NCBI RefSeq assembly: GCF_016134045.1
Contig: NZ_CP065915.1
Coordinates: 3,976,867 to 4,040,866 of the forward strand
Source: Pelagovum pacificum
GTDB taxonomy: Bacteria > Pseudomonadota > Alphaproteobacteria > Rhodobacterales > Rhodobacteraceae
Reading direction: 5' to 3'
DNA length: 64,000 nucleotides
The first letter of the stretch is position 1, and every line of letters begins with the position of its first letter. The translations under genes and the position numbers were made by a program. Below the pieces are notes generated by a model, which was given only the letters and a program-made list of their open reading frames with translations, searched no databases and had not been told where the DNA came from. Shown here one piece after another: positions 9,368-18,128 of this stretch.

Positions 9368-11739
9368 ACCGTGCGGCACTCGCCGCGCTGCTGAGCCACT
9401 GGCGGCGCAATCCGTTGCAGCTGTTCACCCTGATCGCCGGCCTGTCGCTGGCCACCGCGCTCTGGTCCGGGGTTCAGGCCGTGAACGCCGAGGCGCGCGC
9501 CAGCTACGACGCCGCTGCCGCGACGCTTGGCGAGGGGCAGTATGCGCAACTCCTGCCGCCGGAAGGCGAAGAGGTCGGGATGGACCAATATGCCGCGCTG
9601 CGACGCGCCGGCTGGCGTGTCAGCCCGGTGATCGAGGCACGGGTTAACGGCGTGCGCATCGTCGGGCTCGACCCGCTGACCGCTCCGGGCGGGCTGGGGC
9701 CGGTGGACCTGTCCGCTTCGCCCGATGTCGGGACCTTCCTCGGTGGTGACGGACAGCTGTTCGGCACGGCGGAGGCGCTCGACGCGCTGGGCGAGGTCGC
9801 ACCGGAAAAGGTGCTGGCCGACGATGTCGCGCCGATGACCGTTATCACCGACCTGTCCGTTGCCGAACGGCTGACCGGGAACGGGCCAGCGCGCCTCTTG
9901 GTGTCGCCCGAGCAGCCGCTTGGCCGTCCGGCGCTGGAGGACATCGCGCCCGGCCTGTCGCTGCGGCCGGCGCAGGGCGGGTCGGATGTCGGACGGTTGA
10001 CCGATTCCTTCCATTTGAACCTGACGGCCTTCGGCCTGCTCAGCTTCGCCGTCGGACTGTTCATCGTGCACGGCGCGATCGGCCTCGCGTTCGAGCAGCG
10101 GCGGCCGATGGTGCGCACGCTCCGTGCGCTGGGGGTGCCGCTCGACCGGCTGGTCTGGCTGATGGGGGCGGAGCTGATCCTGATCGCGCTCGCCTCCGGG
10201 ATCGTGGGCGTCGTGCTCGGCTACGTGATCGCGGCGGCGTTGCTGCCCGACGTGGCCGCAACCCTACGGGGGCTCTACGGCGCGTCGGTCGGCGGCACGC
10301 TGGAGCTTCGCCCGGTCTGGTGGCTCTCGGGCCTCGCCATCGCGGTGCTCGGCACGATGGCGGCGGCGGCGAGTTCACTGGCGCGGATCGCGCGGATGCC
10401 GCTGCTCGCCTCCGCCCGGCCGAGGGCGTGGGCAATGGGCGCCACGAAGGGACGGCTCGTGCAGGGCGGCGCGGCGGGGCTGTTGCTGGCGGCGTCGGTC
10501 GTGCTGCTGTTCATCAACGGGATGGTCGCCGCCTTCGCCGCGCTCGGCGCGTTGCTGATCGGGGCGGCGCTGCTGCTGCCGCTGCTGCTCGACACCGTGT
10601 TGCGGCTCGCGCAGCGCCCGGCCCGCCGCCCGGTGGCGGAGTGGTTCTGGGCCGACAGTCGCCAGCAGATGCCCGGCCTCTCGCTGGCCCTGATGGCGCT
10701 GCTTCTCGCGATGGCGACGAATGTCGGCGTGACGACGATGGTGTCGTCCTTCCGTCTGACCTTCGTCGGCTTCCTGGACCAGCGGCTTGCGTCGCCGCTC
10801 TATGTCTACGCGACGGGCGACGAGGAGGCCGAACAGCTGGAGGCGTTCCTCCAGGACCGCGCCGACTCCGTCCTGCCGGTGATCTGGGTCGATGGCGACG
10901 TCGCGGGCGTGCCGACCGAGATCTATGGCGTGCGCGAGGATGCGAACTACCCGGACAACTGGCAGTTTCTGGACTCCCGTCCGGATGCATGGGCGCGGAC
11001 CTTCGCGGGTGAGGCGGTCATCGTGAACGAACAGCTCTACCGCCGAGCGGAGCTGTCGCTCGGCGACGAGATCGACGTCGGGGGAGAGACCCTGCCGGTG
11101 GTCGGCTTCGTCGGGGACTACGGCAACCCGGGTGGGCAGGCGATCATCGGCGAAGCCCTGTTTGCCGCGCAGAACCCCGACGCGATCCCTGAGCGCTTCG
11201 CAGTGAACACCGCCGATCCAGAGGCCCTGTCCCGGGCGCTGGTCGACGAGCTGGGGTTGCCGCAAGCGCAGATCGTCGATCAGCGGGCGCTCAAGGACTT
11301 CTCGCTGTCGATCTTCGAGCGGACCTTCACCGTGACCGGCGCGCTGAACGTGCTGACCTTGGCCGTCGCCGGCTTCGCCATCCTGATGAGCCTGCTGACG
11401 CTGGCGGGGATGCGGCTGCCGCAGCTCTCACCGGTCTGGGCGATGGGGCTGACGCGGCGCAGCCTTGGCTGGCTGGAACTGGGGCGTGCGGTGCTGCTCG
11501 CGGCGCTGACCGCCGTGGCCGCGCTGCCGCTGGGGCTGGCACTGGCGTGGGTGCTGCTGGCGAAGGTGAACGTCGCGGCCTTCGGGTGGCGGCTGCCGAT
11601 GTTCCTGTTCCCCGGCGACTACGCGCTGCTCGGCCTGTTCGCGCTGCTCGCGGCGGGGGTGGCCGCGCTGTGGCCCGCGCGGCGGCTGGCGACGGTACCG
11701 CCGTCGCAACTGCTCAAGGTGTTCTCCAATGAACGGTAA
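9364..11739 (+). CDS. ABC transporter permease, FtsX family
   Basis: This 791-residue inner-membrane permease starts at a GTG overlapping the ATPase stop by 4 bases. A first helix lies near residue 20, followed by a large periplasmic domain of about 200 residues. Three FtsX helices follow, then two further helices, a helix starting a second half near residue 440, another periplasmic domain and three C-terminal helices. That duplicated layout matches YbbP/AttG-like permeases rather than the shorter LolC or LolE. The 3' end overlaps the lipocalin gene by 11 bases, so that secreted protein is the likely partner. The substrate is not known. Confidence 0.88.
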   Translation: MNRAALAALLSHWRRNPLQLFTLIAGLSLATALWSGVQAVNAEARASYDAAAATLGEGQYAQLLPPEGEEVGMDQYAALRRAGWRVSPVIEARVNGVRIVGLDPLTAPGGLGPVDLSASPDVGTFLGGDGQLFGTAEALDALGEVAPEKVLADDVAPMTVITDLSVAERLTGNGPARLLVSPEQPLGRPALEDIAPGLSLRPAQGGSDVGRLTDSFHLNLTAFGLLSFAVGLFIVHGAIGLAFEQRRPMVRTLRALGVPLDRLVWLMGAELILIALASGIVGVVLGYVIAAALLPDVAATLRGLYGASVGGTLELRPVWWLSGLAIAVLGTMAAAASSLARIARMPLLASARPRAWAMGATKGRLVQGGAAGLLLAASVVLLFINGMVAAFAALGALLIGAALLLPLLLDTVLRLAQRPARRPVAEWFWADSRQQMPGLSLALMALLLAMATNVGVTTMVSSFRLTFVGFLDQRLASPLYVYATGDEEAEQLEAFLQDRADSVLPVIWVDGDVAGVPTEIYGVREDANYPDNWQFLDSRPDAWARTFAGEAVIVNEQLYRRAELSLGDEIDVGGETLPVVGFVGDYGNPGGQAIIGEALFAAQNPDAIPERFAVNTADPEALSRALVDELGLPQAQIVDQRALKDFSLSIFERTFTVTGALNVLTLAVAGFAILMSLLTLAGMRLPQLSPVWAMGLTRRSLGWLELGRAVLLAALTAVAALPLGLALAWVLLAKVNVAAFGWRLPMFLFPGDYALLGLFALLAAGVAALWPARRLATVPPSQLLKVFSNER

Positions 11740-12766
11740 GATCGCGCTCCTTTGCATGCTGCCGGTCTGCGCGTCGGCGCAGGGGTTCGCCGGGCTCGGC
11801 ACAGAGGCGGAGGATTTCCTGTCGCCCGAACGCGGCACCGCGTTGACCTTTCCCGAGGACCACGGCCCGCATCCCGGTTACCGGATCGAATGGTGGTACG
11901 TCACCGCCAACATGACCGGGCCGGACGGTACGCCCTACGGGCTGCAATGGACGCTGTTCCGCTCCGCACTTTCCCCCGACCGCGAGGACGGATGGGAGGC
12001 CTCGCAGCTCTGGATGGGTCACGCCGCCCTGACCACGCCGGACGCGCATTATTCCGAGGAACGCCTGTCGCGCGGCGGGATCGGAACGGCGGGGGTCACG
12101 GCTGACCCGTTCGAAGCATGGATCGACGAGTGGCAACTGGCCGGCGAGACTTTCGACGAGATCGGCATGACCGCCTCCGGGACCGATTTCGCCTACGATG
12201 TCGACCTCGTCGCGCAGGGGCCGCTCGTGCTGCACGGGGACGCTGGTTACTCCGTCAAGTCGGCGGAGGGGCAGGCGAGCTACTACTACTCGCAACCGGC
12301 CTATGCGCTCGAGGGCACGATCACCCTGCCGGACGGCGAGGTCGAGGTGACGGGCGAGGCCTGGCTCGACCGGGAATGGTCGTCTCAACCATTGTCGGAG
12401 ACCCAGTCGGGCTGGGACTGGTTTTCGCTCTCGTTCGACGATGGCGAACGGCTGATGGGCTTCCGGCTGCGGGACGAGGCGGGCGGGGACTATACCTCCG
12501 CGACTTGGATCGGCGCGGACGGCACGCCGGAGGCCTACAGGGACGGTGCGCTTACCACCGAACCGCTGGACGACGCAGAGGTCGAAGGACGCGACATCCC
12601 CGTGCGCTGGCACCTGACCCTGCCCGACCGGGGGCTCGACGTGACGGTTGGGGCGATCAACCCGCAAAGCTGGATGCACACGTCCTTTGCCTACTGGGAA
12701 GGGCCTGTCACTGTGACCGGCAGCCATGACGGACGCGGATACCTCGAGATGACGGGATACGAATGA
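11729..12766 (+). CDS. Secreted lipocalin-like protein (AttH/CrtC family)
   Basis: This 345-residue protein has a signal peptide (about 18 residues, likely cleaved after ASA). It is related to AttH of Agrobacterium and to hydroxyneurosporene hydratase CrtC, a two-lipocalin fold. The block YRIEWWYVTANM and the later WLDREWSSQP are hallmarks of the family. Databases often label such proteins carotenoid 1,2-hydratase, but export and linkage to an ABC system argue against carotenoid work. The attEFGH arrangement in Agrobacterium likewise combines ATPase, permease and AttH. A periplasmic lipid-binding or lipid-extracting partner of the permease is my inference. Confidence 0.82.
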   Translation: MNGKIALLCMLPVCASAQGFAGLGTEAEDFLSPERGTALTFPEDHGPHPGYRIEWWYVTANMTGPDGTPYGLQWTLFRSALSPDREDGWEASQLWMGHAALTTPDAHYSEERLSRGGIGTAGVTADPFEAWIDEWQLAGETFDEIGMTASGTDFAYDVDLVAQGPLVLHGDAGYSVKSAEGQASYYYSQPAYALEGTITLPDGEVEVTGEAWLDREWSSQPLSETQSGWDWFSLSFDDGERLMGFRLRDEAGGDYTSATWIGADGTPEAYRDGALTTEPLDDAEVEGRDIPVRWHLTLPDRGLDVTVGAINPQSWMHTSFAYWEGPVTVTGSHDGRGYLEMTGYE

Positions 12767-13287
12767 GCGACATCGATAGCTTGCCCGGCCTGCTCGCCAG
12801 CGGCTGGAGCGTTCTGCAAAAAGGCCGGCAGGTCGCCTTCGCCAACGTCTCGAACGGGCCGGACGTGCGCACCGTCGTGCTGCGCGGCGTACGACCGGAA
12901 TTGGGAGAGGTGGACGTTCACACCGATATCGGCTCGTCCAAGGTGGCCGCGCTGCGGGCCGATCCGGCCTGCGCCATCCTGTTCTGGGACGAGGCGGCGG
13001 CGATACAGGTGCGTCTCTATGCCGAGGCCACGATCCTCGCGGGCGACGCGGTGCGCGACGCGTGGGATAAGGTGCCCGACGCCTCGCAGACCGCCTACGG
13101 CAAGGTGCCGCCGCCGGGGACGCCGATCGACGGATCGCTCGACTACCGGCTGACGCCGGGGCCGGAGAACTTCGTGATCCTTCTGTGCCGGGCCAGCCGG
13201 ATCGACCTGGTGCATCTTGGCGAGGATCACCGCCGCGCGGTCTACGAGAGGGCCGACGGTTGGGCCGGTCGGTGGCTGAGCCCATGA
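12763..13287 (+). CDS. Pyridoxamine 5'-phosphate oxidase-like FMN-binding protein
   Basis: This 174-residue split-barrel flavoprotein resembles the Alr4036/PNPOx family: an N-terminal barrel strand (RQVAFANVS), the TVVLRGV strand, the DIGSSKVAAL helix region that contacts FMN phosphate in relatives, and a C-terminal RLTPGPENFVILLC segment. It lacks the full PdxH C-terminal signature, so true vitamin B6 synthesis is doubtful. Both ends overlap neighbouring genes by 4 bases (ATGA), which places it firmly in the run between the lipocalin and the SelD fusion. The redox role is unknown. Confidence 0.75.
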   Translation: MSDIDSLPGLLASGWSVLQKGRQVAFANVSNGPDVRTVVLRGVRPELGEVDVHTDIGSSKVAALRADPACAILFWDEAAAIQVRLYAEATILAGDAVRDAWDKVPDASQTAYGKVPPPGTPIDGSLDYRLTPGPENFVILLCRASRIDLVHLGEDHRRAVYERADGWAGRWLSP

Positions 13288-15425
13288 GGGCCGACGTCCC
13301 GCTGACCCGCGACCTTGTGCTGATCGGCGGCGGGCACACCCATGCCCTGGTCCTGCGGAAATGGGGGATGCAGCCGTTGCCGGGCGTGCGGCTGACATTG
13401 ATCGACCCGAACCCGGCAGCGGCCTATTCGGGGATGCTGCCGGGCATGGTGGCGGGTCATTACGAGCCGGATGAGCTGCAGATCGACTTGGGCCGGCTGG
13501 CGCGGTTCGCCGGGGCGCGGCTGGTGACGGGTGCAGTCGACGGGATCGACCCGGACGCGCGGACAGTGCATGTGCCCGGTCGGCCCGCCATCGCCTATGA
13601 CATCTGCTCGGTCGATGTCGGCATCACCTCGGGGATGCCTGACCTGCCCGGCTTCGACCGCTTCGCCGTGCCGGCAAAGCCGCTGGCCGCGTTCGCCGAC
13701 CGCTGGACGGCGTTCCGCGCGGGCACCTCGCAGCCGCGCGTCGCGGTGATCGGCGGTGGCGTCGCCGGGGCGGAGCTGTCAATGGCCATGGCGCACGCGC
13801 TGCGCGACCGGGATGCCAGCGTGACGCTGATCGACCGGGGGGAGGCGCTCGACGGGTTCACCGACGACGTGCGGGACAGGCTGATGGCCGCCGTGACCGC
13901 GACCGGTGTCACGGTGCGCGAGAACGTGGACGTGTCGGAGGTCGAGGAGGGGGCGCTGCTCACGTCCGAAGGCCGGATCGAGGCCGATCTGATCGTCGGA
14001 GCCGCCGGCGCGCGACCGCCTGCCTGGCTTACCCAGACCGGACTGGACCTGCACGACGGTTTCATCGCGGTGGACAGCCGGCTGCGCTCCTCCGTCCCCG
14101 AGGTCTTCGCCGCCGGGGACTGCGCCCATCTCAGTCATGCGCCGCGTCCGAAGGCCGGGGTCTTCGCGGTGCGCGAGGCGCCGGTGCTTTACGACAACCT
14201 CCGCGCAGCGCTGTCGGGCGGGCGGCTGCGGGTCTACCGGCCGCAGAAGGATTACCTCAAGCTCATCTCGCTCGGCGGGAGATCGGCGGCGGCGGAGAAG
14301 CGCGGCCGCCTGTTCGCGGGGCCGTTGATGTGGCGCTGGAAGGACTGGATCGACCGGCGCTTCATGCGGAAGTTCGCGGATCTGCCGTCGATGGCCGAGC
14401 CGCCGCCGCTGGTCGCCGCGGACGGCGTGCGAGAGGCGCTCGGGGATGCGCCGATGTGCGGCGGTTGTGGCGCGAAGCTCGGCAAGGGCGCGCTGGGCGA
14501 TGTTCTGACCGCGCTGCCGCACGGGCGCGACGACGTGGAGACGCGGCCGGGCGATGACGCCGCCGTGCTGCGCTTCGGCGACACGCGGCAAGTGGTGACC
14601 GTCGATCACCTGCGTGCCGTCACCGACGACCCGGTGCTGATGACGCGGATCGCGGCGATCCATGCGCTCGGCGACATCTGGGCGATGGGGGCGACGCCGC
14701 AGGCCGCCCTGCCGAGCCTGATCCTGCCGCGGATGGCCCCGGCCCTGCAGGTGCGGACGCTGCGCGAGATCATGGAGACCGCGACGGAGGTCTTCTCGTC
14801 GGAAGGGGCGGAGATCGTCGGCGGGCACTCCTCGATGGGGTCGGAGATGACCCTCGGCTTCACGCTGACCGGCCTGCTGGAGCGGCCGGCGATCACGCTG
14901 GCCGGGGCGCGGCCCGGCGACGCGCTGATCCTGACGAAGCCGATCGGGTCGGGCGTGATCCTCGCCGCCAAGATGAGGGGGCTCGCGAAGGGTCGCTGGG
15001 TTGTCGGGACGTTCGAACAGATGACCCGTCCGCAGGGCGACGCCGCGCGGCTGCTGTCCGGGGCGCATGCGATGACGGACGTGACGGGTTTCGGGCTTGC
15101 CGGACACCTGCTCGGTATCTGTCAGGCGTCCGGTGTTGCGGCGGAGCTGGACCTCCACGCGATCCCGTTGATGGAGGGCGCGGCGGAGCTGGCGCGGACA
15201 GGTGTCCGATCGACGATCTGGGCCGAGAACCGGGCGCTGGTGCCCGCGCTCGGCGCGGGGGACGTCGCGGATCTGCTCTATGATCCGCAGACGTGCGGCG
15301 GGCTGCTCGCTGCTGTCGCCGACCCGGATGCTGTGCTGCCGGGTCTGCGCGCTGCGGGCGTGGAGGCGGCTGTCATCGGACGGATCGTCGAGGGCGCGCC
15401 GGGGATCCGGCGCTCCGGTCAGTAG
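13284..15425 (+). CDS. selD: NAD(P)/FAD oxidoreductase fused to selenide, water dikinase (SelD)
   Basis: This is a 713-residue two-domain protein. Residues about 8-375 form an NDH-2-like flavoprotein with an FAD motif LIGGGHTH, an NAD motif VAVIGGGVAGAEL near 155 and a closing AAGDCAH. Residues from about 390 are SelD, which makes selenophosphate from selenide and ATP. Its catalytic pair is Cys395 and Lys398 in MCGGCGAK, so the protein uses Cys rather than selenocysteine. The flavoprotein may reduce the selenium substrate; that is inference, although NDH-SelD fusions are known in marine bacteria and cyanobacteria. The ATG at 13284 overlaps the previous stop, and the end overlaps the convergent mnmH by 7 bases. 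Confidence 0.93.
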   Translation: MRADVPLTRDLVLIGGGHTHALVLRKWGMQPLPGVRLTLIDPNPAAAYSGMLPGMVAGHYEPDELQIDLGRLARFAGARLVTGAVDGIDPDARTVHVPGRPAIAYDICSVDVGITSGMPDLPGFDRFAVPAKPLAAFADRWTAFRAGTSQPRVAVIGGGVAGAELSMAMAHALRDRDASVTLIDRGEALDGFTDDVRDRLMAAVTATGVTVRENVDVSEVEEGALLTSEGRIEADLIVGAAGARPPAWLTQTGLDLHDGFIAVDSRLRSSVPEVFAAGDCAHLSHAPRPKAGVFAVREAPVLYDNLRAALSGGRLRVYRPQKDYLKLISLGGRSAAAEKRGRLFAGPLMWRWKDWIDRRFMRKFADLPSMAEPPPLVAADGVREALGDAPMCGGCGAKLGKGALGDVLTALPHGRDDVETRPGDDAAVLRFGDTRQVVTVDHLRAVTDDPVLMTRIAAIHALGDIWAMGATPQAALPSLILPRMAPALQVRTLREIMETATEVFSSEGAEIVGGHSSMGSEMTLGFTLTGLLERPAITLAGARPGDALILTKPIGSGVILAAKMRGLAKGRWVVGTFEQMTRPQGDAARLLSGAHAMTDVTGFGLAGHLLGICQASGVAAELDLHAIPLMEGAAELARTGVRSTIWAENRALVPALGAGDVADLLYDPQTCGGLLAAVADPDAVLPGLRAAGVEAAVIGRIVEGAPGIRRSGQ

Positions 15426-16471
15426 CGGGCGAGGACCTTTTCGATCTCGTCCGCCGTGCGGTTCAGGCCGTCAGGGTCGAGGGTCTCGGACTCGATGGTC
15501 GCCAGGATCGTCGGCGCGTAGGACTTGCGCGATTTGGCGTAGGCGAGGTCGTAGTGCTGCTCCATCAGCGCACGGGTCAGCGCAGGCTTGTCGCCCTCGG
15601 CCAGCAGGGTGAGCCAGCCCTCCACGACGTCCCGTCCCCGATGCTGAACGAGCGGGCGCAGTTTTTCGGTCAGCCGTCCGGCATCGGACAGAATGTCGTC
15701 GTAGGCGCGGGTCAGGTAGGCTGTGCGGGCCGCGATCGGGGCGGTGACTTCGATCCTCGGCGCGGCCTTCATGGCGGCCCAGAGGGCAGGCGGCACGAGC
15801 AGTTCGCCGACCTTGTTGCTCTCGGCCTCGACGATGACGGGCTTTTCGGGATCGAACGGGTCGAGCACGCCGGCGATCCGGCTCTCGAAGCCTTTCTGAA
15901 GTGGCTGGCCGCCCGGCATGCCGCCAAGCAAAGAGCCTCGGTGGTTCGCCAGCCCCTCGAGGTCGAGAACCTGGTGTCCGCGTTCGGTCAGCAGGTGCAG
16001 CAGGTCGGTCTTCGCGGTGCCGGTGTAGCCGTCGATCAGCACGATCCGGTGCGGCAGGGCGGGACCATAAAGCGCGTCGTGAACGAGCCGGCGGTAGGTG
16101 CGATAGCCGCCATCGACGGAGTCCGCCCGCCAGCCGATCTGATTCAGCATCCACGTGAAGCTGCCCGACCGCTGACCGCCGCGCCAGCAATAGACCAGCG
16201 GCCGCCAGCCGCCGTCATGGTGCGCGAGGGGGCCCGCGATGTGGTTGGCGGCGTTGTGGAACACCTTCGCCGCGCCGAGCTTGCGGGCAAGGAACGGGCT
16301 CTGCTGGACATAGATCGTCCCGACCTCGGCACGTTCCTCGTTGTCGAGCACGGGCAGATTGATCGCGCCGGGGACGTGATCCTCGGCGAATTCCGCAGGG
16401 CTGCGGACGTCGATCACGGTGTCGAACCCGTGGGAGAGGAGGCTGTCGAGCGTGGGAAAGGTCAGGGCCAT
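15419..16471 (-). CDS. mnmH: tRNA 2-selenouridine synthase
   Basis: MnmH (SelU/YbbB) uses selenophosphate to turn 2-thiouridine at tRNA position 34 into 2-selenouridine. The protein has 350 residues. The N-terminal rhodanese domain carries Cys95 in YCWRGGQRSG, equivalent to the essential Cys97 of E. coli YbbB. A P-loop GYTGTAKT lies at about 148-155. The gene converges on selD with a 7-base overlap, so producer and consumer of selenophosphate are adjacent. No selA, selB or selC is in the window, which fits an organism using selenium at least for tRNA. Confidence 0.95.
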   Translation of the reverse strand: MALTFPTLDSLLSHGFDTVIDVRSPAEFAEDHVPGAINLPVLDNEERAEVGTIYVQQSPFLARKLGAAKVFHNAANHIAGPLAHHDGGWRPLVYCWRGGQRSGSFTWMLNQIGWRADSVDGGYRTYRRLVHDALYGPALPHRIVLIDGYTGTAKTDLLHLLTERGHQVLDLEGLANHRGSLLGGMPGGQPLQKGFESRIAGVLDPFDPEKPVIVEAESNKVGELLVPPALWAAMKAAPRIEVTAPIAARTAYLTRAYDDILSDAGRLTEKLRPLVQHRGRDVVEGWLTLLAEGDKPALTRALMEQHYDLAYAKSRKSYAPTILATIESETLDPDGLNRTADEIEKVLARY

Positions 16472-16561
16472 GACAACGGGTTTATCCCGCCCGGAGGGAG
16501 GGCGGAAGGGCCGGTGGCAAGCGCTCTTGCCCGCCCCGCGTCCGCGTGACAGCGTTCGGCC

Positions 16562-18124
16562 ATGGCGGACGAAGATTTTCGAACACCTTCCACCCCCGCG
16601 GAAGAGGCGCTGCTCGCGGCGGTGACGGAGAACGGGCGGGCCCTCCTGTCCGAGGCGCTTCCGGATGAGGCGGTGCCGAAGGTGACGGTCCGGGCCGGCT
16701 ACATCCGCCACCTGCTGATGGCCGAGGACAGTCCGCTGCGCGGGCGGGGCCTGCGCCTGCGCGGAGCGTGGATCAGCGGCATGATCGACCTGCACGGCGT
16801 CGATTGCCCGCGCGACATCACGCTGCGCGACTGCGTGCTGGACGAACCTCTCGACCTCGTCAATGCGTCGCTGCGGGGCCTGCACCTGACCAATGTCCGG
16901 CTGCGCGGACTGGCGGCGGACAACGCGAAATTCTCCGGCTCGGTCTATCTGCGGGACGGCACCGCGAGCGATCGGGAGATCAGCCTCGCCGGGGCGCGGA
17001 TCGGCGGGGACCTCCAGCTGTGCGGGGCGGAATTCCGCAGCGAGAGCCAGGACGCGGTATTCGCCCCGTCGCTGCAGGTCGAGGGGTCGATCTACCTTGG
17101 CAACTACCCGTTCTCAGAGGGGGTCACGACGCTGGTCGCGCAGGGCACCCTGTTCTTCGCGAGCGCGATTGCCGGGCACGACATCTTTGTCACCAACACC
17201 TCGGTTTCGGTGAACGAGGGGATTGTCGGCAGCGTCTTCGGCGCGACGGAAGAGCATGGGCCGGGTATCGCGATCAGTCTCGGGCGGGCGCGGATCGGCG
17301 GCATCCTCTATTTCGACGACAACCAGATCGGGCAGGGGATCGTGAACCTCGCCGGGGCCACCTGTGCACGGTTCAAGGACGAGCCGACGGGGCCGGGCGC
17401 GAACTACCCGATCCGGCTGGACGGGTTCCGCTATGGCGATTTTTCCCGGCACGCGGAGACGGATGTGCAGCAGCGGCTCGACTGGCTGAAGCGTCGTCCG
17501 GAAGAGACTCCCTTTACCGCGCAACCCTACGAGCATCTCGCCAACGTGCTGCGCGGCCTCGGCCACCGGGACGACGCAAACCGCGTACTGATCGAGAAGG
17601 AGCGGCTGATGCGCCGCGCCGACCTCGAGTTGATCCGGCGCGAGCGGGGGCATTCGCTGGAATGGGGACTTACGGGGTTCTGGAACGGGTTCCTGCGTAT
17701 GACGGTCGGCTATGGCTATCACCCGGCGCGGGCGGTGGTCATCGCGCTCTTGCTGATCGCGGGCCTCGGCCTGTTTTTCGAGAAGACCTGGGATGCCGGT
17801 GACATGGCGCCGAACCTCGCGCCCATCCTCGTGTCCGCCAACTGGGTCGCCGCGACCGAGAGCCATCCCGAGAACCCGGCCGCCTACTGGTCGCAACCCG
17901 GTCAGGCAGGGCAGGATTACGAGACGTTCAACGGGCTGGCCTATGCCGCTGACCTCGTGCTGCCGGTCATCAACCTCGGGCAGGAAAATGCCTGGGCGCC
18001 ATCGACGTCCCGGTCAGACTGGGGCCGGGCCGGCTGGTGGATCCGCTGGTTCGCCAAGGGGATCGGCTGGGTGGTCGCGGCACTCGTCGCGGCGGCGATC
18101 ACCGGGGTGATCCGCAAGGAGTGA
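16562..18124 (+). CDS. Beta-solenoid-like protein with C-terminal membrane helices
   Basis: This 520-residue protein has irregular repeats rich in Leu, Gly and Asn between about 45 and 290 (units such as LRLRGAWISGMIDLHGV, then LRDCVLDEPLDL). They look like a right-handed beta-solenoid or pentapeptide-like fold. A charged helical part follows near 300-370. The first hydrophobic helix lies near 390-410 (AVVIALLLIAGLGLFF), and a final one ends the protein (IGWVVAALVAAAITGVI). Similar proteins are often labelled membrane-associated oxidoreductase, but no cofactor motif is visible here. It diverges from mnmH with a 90-base gap and converges on the LuxR gene. The function is unknown. Confidence 0.8.
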   Translation: MADEDFRTPSTPAEEALLAAVTENGRALLSEALPDEAVPKVTVRAGYIRHLLMAEDSPLRGRGLRLRGAWISGMIDLHGVDCPRDITLRDCVLDEPLDLVNASLRGLHLTNVRLRGLAADNAKFSGSVYLRDGTASDREISLAGARIGGDLQLCGAEFRSESQDAVFAPSLQVEGSIYLGNYPFSEGVTTLVAQGTLFFASAIAGHDIFVTNTSVSVNEGIVGSVFGATEEHGPGIAISLGRARIGGILYFDDNQIGQGIVNLAGATCARFKDEPTGPGANYPIRLDGFRYGDFSRHAETDVQQRLDWLKRRPEETPFTAQPYEHLANVLRGLGHRDDANRVLIEKERLMRRADLELIRRERGHSLEWGLTGFWNGFLRMTVGYGYHPARAVVIALLLIAGLGLFFEKTWDAGDMAPNLAPILVSANWVAATESHPENPAAYWSQPGQAGQDYETFNGLAYAADLVLPVINLGQENAWAPSTSRSDWGRAGWWIRWFAKGIGWVVAALVAAAITGVIRKE

Positions 18125-18128
18125 CGCC

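Noticed and set aside
11729..12766. Carotenoid 1,2-hydratase (crtC) as a sign of carotenoid synthesis
   Set aside because: The protein is exported and coupled to an ABC permease; no other carotenoid gene is nearby. AttH-like lipocalin is the better reading.
12691..13398. A 235-codon minus-strand open frame over the PNPOx-like gene
   Set aside because: Shadow of the coupled plus-strand genes; low-complexity composition.
16562..18124. Oxidoreductase annotation for the solenoid membrane protein
   Set aside because: No nucleotide, flavin, haem or metal-binding motif is visible in the sequence.
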